Shown: piece after piece, positions 52,319 through 60,461 of the stretch
Numbering within the stretch: the first letter of the stretch is position 1
Layout: every line of letters starts with the position of its first letter
NCBI GenBank assembly: GCA_049664225.1
Contig: JBATEX010000190.1
Coordinates: forward strand, 186,001 to 250,000
Source of the DNA: JAUVRX01 sp049664225
GTDB lineage: Bacteria; Acidobacteriota; Thermoanaerobaculia; Multivoradales; JAHEKO01
DNA length: 64,000 nucleotides
Direction: 5' to 3'
The notes under the pieces: model-generated
The model's database searches: none
What the model saw: only the letters and a program-made list of their open reading frames with translations
What the model was told of the DNA's origin: nothing
Program-made: the position numbers and the translations under genes

Positions 52319-52945
52319 ATGAATCACCGATTCGTCATTCTCGCGATAACGCTACTTGCCCCACTCCTCGCCGCTCCGGTCTCCAGTGCAGCCTCGGCGG
52401 AACAGCCGGCTACCGCCACCGAGGCTCGATCCGACGAGGATCTCGACTCCTGGATAGCCGGCCTCGCGGAACCGGGAGATGGTCACGAGGTTCTCGAGGC
52501 CTTGGTGGGAACCTGGGAGGGCAAGGGATCGATCTGGGACAGTCCCGAATCGGACCCGATTCCCATTACCGCCACTGTCGAGAGGCATTGGGTTCTTGGT
52601 GGACGCTACCTGCGCGAGGAAGTCTACGTTCGCTCGGCCGACGGCGGAGTCTTCGAAGCCCTCGGTTTCATCGGTTTCAACAACGAGGCCGCCCAGTACG
52701 AGCTACTCACCATCGACAACACCTCGACGGCGATGCTTCTCGAGACTGGCAAGTTCCACCCGGACAGCAAGAAACTGCTGATTCGCGGTTCTTTTCGCGA
52801 CCCCGCTACGGGCTTCGTCATCGATCGCCGTGTCGAGATGGACCTGTCGAAGGAAGGGCGGATCTCCGTCGTCGGATACACCACAAACGAAGAGGGTCGG
52901 GAGTTCAAGTCCCTCGAAGGCGCTGTCGCCCGACTCAAGAAGTAG
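52319..52945 (+). CDS. Exported DUF1579-like protein
   Basis: 208 aa. A signal peptide (MNHRFVILAITLLAPLLAAP) leads to a beta-barrel-like body with the pattern of the DUF1579 family: EALVGTWEGKGSIWD, VERHWVLGGRYLREEVYV, GFIGFNNEAAQYELLTIDN and GSFRDPATGFVIDRRVEM. The function of this family is unknown; it resembles lipocalin-type single-domain barrels and is often secreted. The ATG at 52319 has AGGAG eight bases upstream and starts the signal peptide. Confidence 0.82.
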   Translation: MNHRFVILAITLLAPLLAAPVSSAASAEQPATATEARSDEDLDSWIAGLAEPGDGHEVLEALVGTWEGKGSIWDSPESDPIPITATVERHWVLGGRYLREEVYVRSADGGVFEALGFIGFNNEAAQYELLTIDNTSTAMLLETGKFHPDSKKLLIRGSFRDPATGFVIDRRVEMDLSKEGRISVVGYTTNEEGREFKSLEGAVARLKK

Positions 52946-52963
52946 CGTCTTCCAAGTCCAGAT

Positions 52964-53848
52964 TCAAATCGGATGGCTGGGGGGCTCGACGTGCACCAGC
53001 ACGTCGTCGAGGTGCAGCTCTTCTTTGAGGCGGTCCGCCACCCGGTGACCGATCTCGTGGGCATCGTCGAGCTGCAGATTCCCATCGACCTGCACGTGGA
53101 GATCCGCATACCCCCCACGTGAGGTCGCTCGTGAACGGATTTTGTGCACGGAGAGCACGCCCGGCACCTCGGTCGCCACCGACGCAATCTCCGCCGCCGG
53201 CAGCATGGCCGTGTCCGCCAAGAGCATCCCGGTCGTCTTCAGAATCTGGAACGCGGCTCGCGCAATCACCAGTGTGATCACAACTGCTGCTACTAGATCC
53301 AGTTGAGGGAAGCCCATCCGGGCGGCGATCAGGCTCGCAATCACCGCCAGCGAGGCGTAGACGTCGCTGCCGGTATGGGCCGCGTCGGCCTTGAGCAGGT
53401 CGCTCTGAAGACGCACCCCCTCCCGACGCTCCCAGGTAGAAACACCCAGGTTGATCAGCAGGGTTATCCCCATCACCCAGAACGTCAGCGGCGATGCCTC
53501 GGGTGAACCGCCCACTCTCAGCCGTTCAACACAGCTCTTGAGCACTTCCCACGCCGTCAAGGCGAGAAGGCCTCCGATCATCAGCGCCGCCAGGGTCTCG
53601 AACTTCCGGTGGCCATAGGGGTGGTCGTCATCCGGCGGCCGGCCGGCCACTGACAATCCAACCAGACCCACTACATTGGATGCACCATCGGTCAGGGAAT
53701 GAAAGCCGTCGGCGACCATGCTGATGCTGGAGCTGAGCCACCCGACGACCAGCTTGGCGGCGGCCACCAGCAGATTGAGGACCAGAACCCAGATCAGAGT
53801 GCTGCGAACGGACTTGTCTCGCTCGGCGATGGTCAGGTCCTGGCTCAT
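52964..53848 (-). CDS. Cation diffusion facilitator (CDF) metal transporter
   Basis: Proton-coupled exporter of divalent metals (Zn, Fe, Mn or Co). 294 aa with about six membrane helices. Helix 2 and helix 5 metal sites are GFHSLTDGASNVVGL and DAAHTGSDVYASLAV; the cytosolic loop GHRKFETLAAL and the C-terminal alpha/beta domain (SVHKIRSRATSRGGYADLHV) are typical. Start chosen is the ATG at 53848; ATGs at 53857, 53866 and 53878 are in frame and not excluded. It converges with the DUF1579-like gene, 18 bp apart. Confidence 0.93.
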   Translation of the reverse strand: MSQDLTIAERDKSVRSTLIWVLVLNLLVAAAKLVVGWLSSSISMVADGFHSLTDGASNVVGLVGLSVAGRPPDDDHPYGHRKFETLAALMIGGLLALTAWEVLKSCVERLRVGGSPEASPLTFWVMGITLLINLGVSTWERREGVRLQSDLLKADAAHTGSDVYASLAVIASLIAARMGFPQLDLVAAVVITLVIARAAFQILKTTGMLLADTAMLPAAEIASVATEVPGVLSVHKIRSRATSRGGYADLHVQVDGNLQLDDAHEIGHRVADRLKEELHLDDVLVHVEPPSHPI

Positions 53849-53987
53849 GGTGCGCATGCCTAGCATACCGAACTGCACCCGAACCGCGCATGACTCCGAC
53901 CTGAGGGCGGTCGCACATGGATCTTGCTCCCCGCTCTCGAATGGCCTAGTATCTTGTGCCTCCGGGCTAACGGTAAGCCCACCCAGA

Positions 53988-54063
53988 GCCGACGTAGCTC
54001 AGCTGGTAGAGCAGCTCACTCGTAATGAGCAGGTCAGCGGTTCGAGTCCGCTCGTCGGCTCCA
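53988..54063 (+). tRNA. tRNA-Thr (anticodon CGT)
   Basis: A complete 76-nt cloverleaf: acceptor GCCGACG pairs with CGTCGGC, the anticodon stem GCTCA/TGAGC closes loop CTCGTAA with anticodon CGT (reads ACG), and the T arm is TTCGAGT. CCA is encoded at 54061-54063. Accessory genes begin right after it, the classic position of an integration site. Confidence 0.97.
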
Positions 54064-54340
54064 TAAGAATCAATAACTTAGCGGGATCAGCCTCGCCCTT
54101 TCGGGCCACTTCTCCGGGTCAGCAATAGGTTAGCAACGGAGGCCGTTTCTCAGGGTCTCGGCCAACTGCTAGGGCACGCCTGCCGATTGGCCACTAGTGC
54201 GCCACCGCCGAGAAGTCTGCGGCCCCCTTACCTTCCTTTGTTTCTTTCTTTTGATGCCTCTCCCTGTATACGGAAGAAACGAATAGAGAGGTCCCGTGCT
54301 GTGCATGGGTGCTTGCAACGCACTTGCAACGGTGCAATGC
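54064..54340. other. Gene-poor stretch downstream of tRNA-Thr
   Basis: No convincing gene is seen. Short palindromic runs such as GCCCTTTCGGGC and repeats of TTGCAACG (54314-54330) occur, but no integrase, and no second copy of the tRNA 3' end was found by eye in the window. Confidence 0.5.
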
Positions 54341-54368
54341 ATGAAAAGGCCGGGCCGCGAGGCCCGGC
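54341..54368 (-). terminator. Rho-independent terminator of the repeat-protein gene
   Basis: On the minus strand GCCGGGCC and GGCCCGGC pair over a four-base TCGC loop and are followed by CTTTTC. The hairpin starts 28 bases after the stop codon of the gene at 54396-55217. Confidence 0.75.
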
Positions 54369-54395
54369 TAGAAGGAGCAAAAGACAGGGCGCTAG

Positions 54396-55217
54396 CTACG
54401 GTACGGTGTTGGACCACACCGAGGTGTCGCCCGACTCGAAGCCGTCGGAGAAGATTGACACCGAGAACCGCTGACCTTGAATGCTCCTTGACGAGTTGTC
54501 CGTCCCGAAGGAGCCACCGCTGTCCCACACTACGACAAAGTCACCGTCGGCGCCGACCGCCACCGAGGGATTCAATTGGGAGCTTGTCGTGTAGGCGTTG
54601 ACCTGGAACTCGCCCCCCACGGGTGCGCCGCCCGAGTCATAGCGCTGGCCCTGGATGCTCCAGTCGCTCGTATCCGTGCCGTGCGAGCCGTTGCTTCGCC
54701 AGACCACCACGAAGCCGCCTTGGGCGTCCGCCGCCACCGCGGGTCTCCTTTGGGAGCTCGTCGTGTAGGTGTTGACCTGGAACTGGTCCCCCACGGGTGC
54801 GCCGCCCGAGTCGTAGCGCTGGCCCTGGATGCTCCAGTCGCTCGTGTCCGTGCCGTACGAGCCGTCGCTCGTCCAGACCACCACGAAATTGCCTTGGGGA
54901 TCGACAGCCACTGCAGGTCCCACTTGGCCACCCGTCGTGTAGGCGTTGACCTGGAACTCGCCCCCCACGGGTGCGCCGTTGGCGCCGTAGCGCTGCGCCT
55001 GGATGCTGTAGCCGCTCGTGTCCGTGCCGTACGAGCCGTCGCTCATCCAGACCACCACGAAATCGCCTTGGGGCTCGACAGCCACCGCGGGATACACCTG
55101 CCAGCTCGTCGTGTAGGAGTTGACCTGGAACTCCTCACCGATCGGATCAGGGGCTTGCGCCTGCGTCGACCCGGCCAGGCCCAAGCTCATGACCAGGACG
55201 ATCACTGTCCACTTCAT
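54396..55217 (-). CDS. Exported repeat protein with four 58-residue repeats and DGFESG-type C-terminal tail
   Basis: 273 aa. Signal peptide (MKWTVIVLVMSLGLAGSTQA, then Q). From about residue 31, four copies of a 58-aa unit follow. Each carries FQVN.YTT, a PAVAV..QG.FVVVW core and a GSYGTDTS.WSIQGQRY-like strand with a Gly/Ala turn, a pattern typical of beta-propeller or beta-solenoid surface proteins. At DNA level the unit is exactly 174 bp (marks at 54600, 54774, 54948, 55122). The tail IFSDGFESGDTSVWS is a sorting-like motif I have seen on many exported proteins of similar bacteria. The start has an AGGAAGGAGG site. Function unknown. Confidence 0.85.
   Translation of the reverse strand: MKWTVIVLVMSLGLAGSTQAQAPDPIGEEFQVNSYTTSWQVYPAVAVEPQGDFVVVWMSDGSYGTDTSGYSIQAQRYGANGAPVGGEFQVNAYTTGGQVGPAVAVDPQGNFVVVWTSDGSYGTDTSDWSIQGQRYDSGGAPVGDQFQVNTYTTSSQRRPAVAADAQGGFVVVWRSNGSHGTDTSDWSIQGQRYDSGGAPVGGEFQVNAYTTSSQLNPSVAVGADGDFVVVWDSGGSFGTDNSSRSIQGQRFSVSIFSDGFESGDTSVWSNTVP
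54600..55140 (-). repeat. 174-bp tandem direct repeats inside the exported repeat protein
   Basis: The same heptamer GACCTGG and its flanks recur at 54600, 54774, 54948 and 55122, a strict 174-bp spacing. Long stretches are nearly identical between units, including the segment encoding the GAPVG turn. The high identity implies recent duplication or gene conversion. Confidence 0.9.
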
Positions 55218-55763
55218 GCCAACCTCCTTCCTCCGCCTGGAGGTCCTTCCTAGCCCTTCGGCAGCCCGGCGGTCCTTGGGTCCTGGTCAGAGATGAGGAC
55301 CCGTGGCTTTGTGTCCCTGGCTTTGGCCAGGTCTACCTTTGTCGAGGTAGCTAAGACGCTACTCCTCTGCGGAGCAGATGTCCAGAAACCGAGTTTAGGA
55401 AGTGAGGTAGGGGGGAGGGCCCCAACGCAAAGCATCCGGCCTGCCTCCGGCAGTCCCGACGCCGAGTCTCCTTTCCGGCTGTAACGCTCTCCATCTCTCA
55501 CCAGACCAACAGGTGATGCCCATCACCGACCCTGCGGCTGACCTGACCTAGAAGAGAAGCCAGAGAATCAGACCGAGCACCGTTAGCCCGGCCATGACTA
55601 GCTCGAAGAGATCGAACTCATCAGGTTCTCTGGCCACGACCCCATCTTAGCGAAGTCATCTCCTGAGCGCCCCTCTGCGGGCCTCCTTTCGCCGATCCCT
55701 AGGAGCCGAAAACCAACACTCCAAGTGGATCAGTTCTTGGAGGCTCGACCACTGCGACTCTCG
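55218..55763. other. Intergenic region with one candidate microprotein
   Basis: About 546 bases between the repeat protein and the membrane sulfatase-fold gene. Longer open frames here look like non-coding shadows with no ribosome-binding sites. The only stretch with protein-like character is the 29-codon frame at 55548-55637. Confidence 0.5.
55548..55637 (-). CDS. Candidate 29-residue membrane microprotein
   Basis: A GTG-initiated frame on the minus strand encodes an acidic head (VAREPDEFDLFELVM) followed by a continuous hydrophobic helix (AGLTVLGLILWLLF) and a TAG stop. The amphipathic-then-hydrophobic layout is like known single-helix microproteins. No strong ribosome-binding site is visible, so the call is tentative. 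Confidence 0.3.
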   Translation of the reverse strand: MAREPDEFDLFELVMAGLTVLGLILWLLF

Positions 55764-58319
55764 CTATGGCTCGTAGACCGCCAACGAGTGCAACTGATAC
55801 TCACCCGGCGCAGAGCCCGGGTCGAATCGCAGGCGGCCGGTCAGGTTCTCGACTGATACCTCGAGAAAAACCTGGTTTCGCCCAGCACGAAGGAGGTGCC
55901 CGAGGCTCCGCTTATTGTGATGGACTACCGGGAAGTCGTCGGTGTTGTAGAAGAACCTCAGCTTCGTCTCACTGGGTGCGGTGATATCGACCGTGAGAAC
56001 TAGCCGGCGGAGACCGGGTAGACGCAGGGGCGGCAGCAACAGCGCCGGATCCGCACCGTGGGCATCGATCTGCAAGGTATCATCGCGAACCTCGATATCA
56101 GCCTGCTGCAGCACGTCGATGCCGTCGAGCCACCGGTCGCCTCCCTTTGGCAGGTGGACTATCGCGTTCCCTAGCTGGTCTTGGTACACCGCCGCCGAGT
56201 TGGTGGTGCGGACGGATGTCAGCTCGTATCCACCCCCCTCTTTCAGCCGCACTCTCAACGCTTCGATCCGATTGAAGCCGGCGCGGAACCCAGGTTCCGG
56301 CGCCACAATACTGAACCGGGACCGTCCCTCCTCTGGCGGCTCACCCCAGGTCATCGCTCGGATGACTCCCTCGACAGCGATCGCTAGCAATGGCCGCTCA
56401 GACGATGTTGCGGTAGACCCACCTGCCTCTAGTGGCAGAATCAGCTCACCCACGATGTGCGCTGGCACAAAGGGGCCTTCGGGATCGACCTCCTCGAAGA
56501 GCGTCGGTGATTCGAGTAGCAGCAAGGGTTGGCTCCCGGCTTCGGACTCACGGACTTCCAATGAGTCGATGCGCTGGCCGATCAGCCGACCCGTCGGATC
56601 CAGGGCACTGCGCAAGCCATCGAGGCCGCTACCAAAGTGACGAGTCCGCCAGCTCAGCAGCTCGTCCTCGAGCTGTTGAGGACTTTGCCCGAGATCCGAC
56701 TCCTGGATGCCAAAGACTCGAGTCAGGGCGGTGTCCCGGGGAGCGTGCTCTTGGCTTCCGAAGAGCGAGAGCCCCTCATGTTGCCACGGCACCTTCAAGC
56801 CGAGATGGTCGGCAAGCGTGGGCACCAGATCGATCGCCTGAGCGCGACGATCGTCGATCACCCCTTCTTTCTGGCCTGGGCGCTTGACCAACATCGGCAC
56901 GGGTAGCACGTCCCGCGCCAGTAAGTCCGGATCTGTCGGGCGTCGAATCGAATCAGGTTGGAATGACACACCATGGTCGGCGACAACGACCAGGAAAGAC
57001 TGATCGTAGATGCCAAGTTGAACCAAGCGGTCGACGAGCTCTCCGAGGAGGCGGTCGCAGGCCTGGGTCTGCATTAGTTGGCGCTGATACGCAGTCACAC
57101 TATCCAGCGGGTCATTGCCCCAGCGAGACTGTCCGATCACCCATCCGCTGATCAAGCGGGGATCGTTGTAGCGCTGGGTCGTGGACAGGAGCTCCCAGGG
57201 CTGGTGGGGCAAGAGGGTATGGTAGAAGATCAGCTGCGGACCCTCGCGGGCATCGATGGCGGCGACGAATGACCGAAAATCGCGGACCCGCTGCGAACCC
57301 TGGCGACCCTGTGCACGACTCCGCTTCGGCTGGACAAATCCTCGCCAGTTGGTATCGATCGGTGGCAGATGGCGACGCCAGGGAGCCGGCGCGAGCACAT
57401 GCAGATACACCACGCCTAGATCCTGGACCAATGTAGGCCAATGAGCCCCGGCCGCCGGATGATCCTGCCCTGGAGGGCTCGGCGGCGCCAGGCGGGTGAT
57501 CTCCTCATGAACCTGCAAGTGGGCTCCTCCAGCCAACCAGGCGAAGAGGTTGTCGACAAGCGCGGAATCGGGATGCTGACCAGAGGGCTTCGGATAGAGG
57601 CCAGTGACCATGGCTAAGACAGCCCCTGTGGTCGTTCTGTAGGCTGCCGAGGCGCGGCGAAACCAGGTTGCATGCCCGGCCAGGGCAGCGAAGTTCGGAA
57701 ACAGCTCGGCGTCGATTATTCGCTCGGGGGTCATGAGCGAAGTGACTGGAAGCTCATCGAAAACAAGGATGACGATCTTCGTCTCAGGGGGCAGCGCAAC
57801 CTGCTCGGTCGGAGCCGCCAGCGGCCGTATCAAGTGACGCACAGTCGGATGCCATAGGAATGCCAGAGGGAAGACGAGCAGCGCGGGCGTCAGCAGGCCG
57901 AGAAACAGACGCACTGGAGCCCATCGGTGCCATGCGAGGGTCAGAGCCCCAGACAGCAGGAACGCCATTGTCACCGACAGAGTGCCGGAACCGGGCAGAA
58001 TAGCGGTCACGGCCGGCAGGAGGATGCAAGCGGTCAGCAGGGTGAGACCGGCAGCAAAGAGGCCTCGCGCCCACGGAGATTCAGAGCAGGCGGGCGCCAG
58101 GAACACCAGGCCCACCATCAGAGGCAGGCCAACAGCCAGAATCAGGACCAAGCCCAAGGTGTCGTCGCCTGTAACACCGTGAGCGACCAGGAAGGGCGGA
58201 TGTCGGGCTAGCAGGTCGAAGATCGGCTGGCTGATGGCGAATGCCGTCAGCACCGCCATGAGCAGCGCACCCCTCCATCCGGGTGGCTGCTGGATCGGCT
58301 CTCTCTCTCGCTCCTTCAC
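55764..58319 (-). CDS. Membrane sulfatase-fold (alkaline phosphatase superfamily) protein
   Basis: 851 aa. Five or more N-terminal membrane helices (to about residue 170) anchor a periplasmic catalytic domain. The metal sites look intact: IVILVFDELPVTSLM, the nucleophile region YRTTTGAVLAMVTGLYP (Thr as likely nucleophile), FYHTLLPHQPWELL and the second metal site FLVVVADHGVSFQPD. The C-terminal 250 residues form beta-rich modules of unknown role. The architecture resembles LTA-synthase or phosphoethanolamine-transferase-like enzymes that modify surface polymers. GTG start at 58319. A TTGACA box overlapping a TGACA-N8-TGTCA palindrome lies upstream. Third gene of the trio with the methyltransferase and tiny membrane protein, split from them by the mobile element. 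Confidence 0.85.
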   Translation of the reverse strand: MKEREREPIQQPPGWRGALLMAVLTAFAISQPIFDLLARHPPFLVAHGVTGDDTLGLVLILAVGLPLMVGLVFLAPACSESPWARGLFAAGLTLLTACILLPAVTAILPGSGTLSVTMAFLLSGALTLAWHRWAPVRLFLGLLTPALLVFPLAFLWHPTVRHLIRPLAAPTEQVALPPETKIVILVFDELPVTSLMTPERIIDAELFPNFAALAGHATWFRRASAAYRTTTGAVLAMVTGLYPKPSGQHPDSALVDNLFAWLAGGAHLQVHEEITRLAPPSPPGQDHPAAGAHWPTLVQDLGVVYLHVLAPAPWRRHLPPIDTNWRGFVQPKRSRAQGRQGSQRVRDFRSFVAAIDAREGPQLIFYHTLLPHQPWELLSTTQRYNDPRLISGWVIGQSRWGNDPLDSVTAYQRQLMQTQACDRLLGELVDRLVQLGIYDQSFLVVVADHGVSFQPDSIRRPTDPDLLARDVLPVPMLVKRPGQKEGVIDDRRAQAIDLVPTLADHLGLKVPWQHEGLSLFGSQEHAPRDTALTRVFGIQESDLGQSPQQLEDELLSWRTRHFGSGLDGLRSALDPTGRLIGQRIDSLEVRESEAGSQPLLLLESPTLFEEVDPEGPFVPAHIVGELILPLEAGGSTATSSERPLLAIAVEGVIRAMTWGEPPEEGRSRFSIVAPEPGFRAGFNRIEALRVRLKEGGGYELTSVRTTNSAAVYQDQLGNAIVHLPKGGDRWLDGIDVLQQADIEVRDDTLQIDAHGADPALLLPPLRLPGLRRLVLTVDITAPSETKLRFFYNTDDFPVVHHNKRSLGHLLRAGRNQVFLEVSVENLTGRLRFDPGSAPGEYQLHSLAVYEP

Positions 58320-58350
58320 TGGCGATCAAGATCCCACATCATGGTCTGAG

Positions 58351-58369
58351 TGACAATGTAACCTGTCAA
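58351..58369 (-). promoter_or_regulatory. Possible operator and -35 box of the membrane sulfatase gene
   Basis: The palindrome TGACA-N8-TGTCA (58351-58368) overlaps a TTGACA box read on the minus strand (complement of 58364-58369). A weak GACCAT -10 box would follow after 17 bases. The site lies about 30 bases before the GTG start, between the gene and the mobile element. Confidence 0.35.
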
Positions 58370-58437
58370 GGCAGCGAAACTGCTTCAGACCCGACGAGAA
58401 CTCTCGATCCGCAGGAGAAAGCCGTCGATGGATAGGC

Positions 58438-58620
58438 CTAGCCCGCATTATTCATGAGCCCCACGGCATCTAGCGGAGATCGCCCGCCATCTCAGGCCGT
58501 CCTCACTCGTCGCTCCTCAACAACCTGCAAGGTTGCCTCCGGTACTCCTCTTTGCGGTTGGCCAGATCTGACGGACGCTTTCCACAACCTGCTCGCGCTG
58601 CCATGAATAATGCGGGCTAG
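58438..58620. mobile_element. 183-bp palindrome-ended element (MITE-like), copy 2
   Basis: Same length, same orientation and same 19-base inverted ends as the copy at 25577-25759, with four substitutions in 183 bases. The right-hand CTAG (58617-58620) supplies the TAG stop codon of the methyltransferase gene. No transposase is present. The element separates the methyltransferase from the membrane sulfatase-fold gene, which read in the same direction. Confidence 0.9.
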
Positions 58621-60020
58621 CTGTCTGCGGTTGCGTGGTACAGGTAGCGGGTTCCGGAGCCGATCTTTATGGACTTGTTGACAGAGAAGACTGTGGAGAG
58701 ATGTCGCTCGAACTCCTGCCGGTTGTAGTCCTCGTGTTTTTGGCTCTTGTGCAGCAGGAGTTTCTCGACCATCGGGTCGTCGCGAGTCGGGAATTCGATA
58801 ACGAAGTCTCCACCGAGAGAAGCCAGGAACCGGAGGACCTCCGGGATAGGGATCGTGGCCGTGAGAACGAGATGGTGGATGAGCGCAAGGCAGAGCGTCA
58901 GATCGGGTTTGCCACGGGTCAGCAGGCTGCGACGCTCCTCTCCCCGCCAGCCGAGACCCGGCGAAGGCTGAGCCAGGTTCATGACAAGGGGCAGGATCTT
59001 CTCCTCGTTCTCGGCGCGTAGCTGCCGGTAGAGCCTGTCGACAGCGAGGTGATCGATGTCCATCGCAATCACACAGTCGGAGTGCCGCGCGGCGAGTCTT
59101 GAAAAGTGCCCGGTATTGCACCCGAGGTCCCAGACCTGCCTCCAACGCTGTTGGCTGGCCACTTTCGCGACGAAGTCCTCTTTTAGCGAAAAGTCCTCGT
59201 TGTCGTAGCTGTGCTCCTCGCTGTACTCAGACCACTCCGATCTCCCGACCTTCCAGTCGAGGCCGGCCACCAGCTTTCGCATCCGGACGACCGTGGCGCG
59301 GACCATCTCCGTATTGAACCCACCCTTGCGAAGGTCGTCTCGAATGCTCCGGTCTGTGCCGCCATAGCGTTTCTGCAGACGGGCCTGCATCACGACGTGC
59401 AGCAAGACGCCAGCACGAAGGAGGTCTCTTTTTGACAGTAGCCGACTCATCTCCTCTGGGCTGATCCCGTCGATGCTGCCTCGCAACCATGGCTGAAAGG
59501 CCACGCCTTTGTAGGCTTGGAGCTGGAGGGGAAACAAAAACATCTGGCAGAACTGACGGTACCCCTCCCACGGCTCGCCAGGTCCGAATCTCGTGAACGA
59601 CCCTACATCGATGAAGACCGGGCGAGAACCGATCCACTGGGTGTTGAAGGCAGAGGCATCCTTGAGTATCAAATTCTCCCCGAGGGCATCCAGAAGGAGG
59701 TCTAGCTGTAAGAGTGCAGCGTCCTTCAGCATTCCAAAGCTCCACTCATACGGATACGAGAGGAATGGAACCCTTCGATGTTCGAGAATCGCCGCCCAGT
59801 CCTGGGCAGGCGCATGGATGAGGTCTTGGATCTCTGCAGGGGGCGTGCGGGTGGTCTCTACGATTCGTCCTTCTGCCATCGCCTTTGGGAAGAACCGAGT
59901 CGCTTCGAGAGCTTCCCAGTCGAGCAATGCTGCCTCACTCAGTCCGCGACAGACTCTGCCTTCGCCCACGAGCACCCGGCTTTCCGGATCTCGAAAGGAA
60001 CCAGGATCGTACTCTGCCAT
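58617..60020 (-). CDS. Class I SAM-dependent methyltransferase (NoeA-like)
   Basis: 467 aa. The N-terminal half (about residues 1-285) is a family-specific region with LILKDASAFNTQWIGSRPVF, VFIDVGSFTRFGPGEPWEGY and RQFCQMFLFPLQLQAYKGV. The C-terminal half is a Rossmann methyltransferase with motif I VWDLGCNTGHFSRLAARHSD, VIAMDIDHLAVDRL, and later DLTLCLALIHHLVLTATIPI. The layout resembles nodulation protein NoeA-type enzymes found in polysaccharide loci; substrate unknown. No clear ribosome-binding site precedes the ATG at 60020. Its TAG stop is in the CTAG at the edge of the mobile element. Confidence 0.85.
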   Translation of the reverse strand: MAEYDPGSFRDPESRVLVGEGRVCRGLSEAALLDWEALEATRFFPKAMAEGRIVETTRTPPAEIQDLIHAPAQDWAAILEHRRVPFLSYPYEWSFGMLKDAALLQLDLLLDALGENLILKDASAFNTQWIGSRPVFIDVGSFTRFGPGEPWEGYRQFCQMFLFPLQLQAYKGVAFQPWLRGSIDGISPEEMSRLLSKRDLLRAGVLLHVVMQARLQKRYGGTDRSIRDDLRKGGFNTEMVRATVVRMRKLVAGLDWKVGRSEWSEYSEEHSYDNEDFSLKEDFVAKVASQQRWRQVWDLGCNTGHFSRLAARHSDCVIAMDIDHLAVDRLYRQLRAENEEKILPLVMNLAQPSPGLGWRGEERRSLLTRGKPDLTLCLALIHHLVLTATIPIPEVLRFLASLGGDFVIEFPTRDDPMVEKLLLHKSQKHEDYNRQEFERHLSTVFSVNKSIKIGSGTRYLYHATADS

Positions 60021-60060
60021 CGGAGCTTTCAGGTGCGCGGGCGTTGGAAACGGCTGGCCC

Positions 60061-60279
60061 TCAGGCCGGATCGTTCTGATCGTCGCCGTCCTCGGCGAGC
60101 CCGAAGAATCCGCGTAGCCGTCGCCAGTAGAGTTTTAGAAGCACGATGAGGCCCGCGACTCCGCCCAGGATGACCTGCAGGATCAGGCTACCCGCAGCAG
60201 GGTCGAGGTAGGCAAGTGCGGGCGCCGGCCGGCACAAGAACGCCAAGAGAAGAAGCAGAATGACACTTGAATTCCTCAT
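60061..60279 (-). CDS. Small YLDPAAGS-type membrane protein
   Basis: 72 aa: a signal-peptide-like helix (MRNSSVILLLLLAFLCRPAP), the motif AYLDPAAGSLILQVILGG and a second helix, followed by a basic KLYWRRLRGFFG segment and an acidic tail. Small proteins with a YLDPGTGS-like motif often neighbour methyltransferase and alkaline-phosphatase-superfamily genes in surface-polymer loci; function is unknown. The ATG at 60279 is preferred over 60297. It is the first gene of the minus-strand trio and ends 40 bp before the methyltransferase. Confidence 0.8.
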   Translation of the reverse strand: MRNSSVILLLLLAFLCRPAPALAYLDPAAGSLILQVILGGVAGLIVLLKLYWRRLRGFFGLAEDGDDQNDPA

Positions 60280-60461
60280 GGAAACCGACCATAGCATGGG
60301 CCAATCCAGGGGGTCTGTGAAGAATTTGGAACTCCGTGGCAGAAAACAGCGGGCCGTAGATCGGTTAGGCCTGGGGAACTGGAGACCTGTTCAACTCCCC
60401 CATGCATCGCTAGACTTCTCCTTGGAGTGATCTCTGATCGCTCCGCGCCAGGGAAACTGAC

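Noticed and set aside
54090..54115. Small GCCCTTTCGGGC hairpin after tRNA-Thr as terminator
   Set aside because: The stem is short and no T-run follows, so support is too weak.
54576..55253. 225-codon plus-strand frame over the repeat protein
   Set aside because: It mirrors the 174-bp repeats antisense; the minus frame has a signal peptide, strong ribosome-binding site and terminator.
58492..59145. Long minus-strand frame running from the methyltransferase region into the mobile element
   Set aside because: It is out of frame with the methyltransferase motifs and has no start signal. Only its 42-codon end lies in the element and matches the other copy because the DNA does.
54064..60461. Duplicated tRNA-Thr 3' end marking an island boundary
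   Set aside because: No second copy of the tRNA 3' sequence was found by eye in the window.
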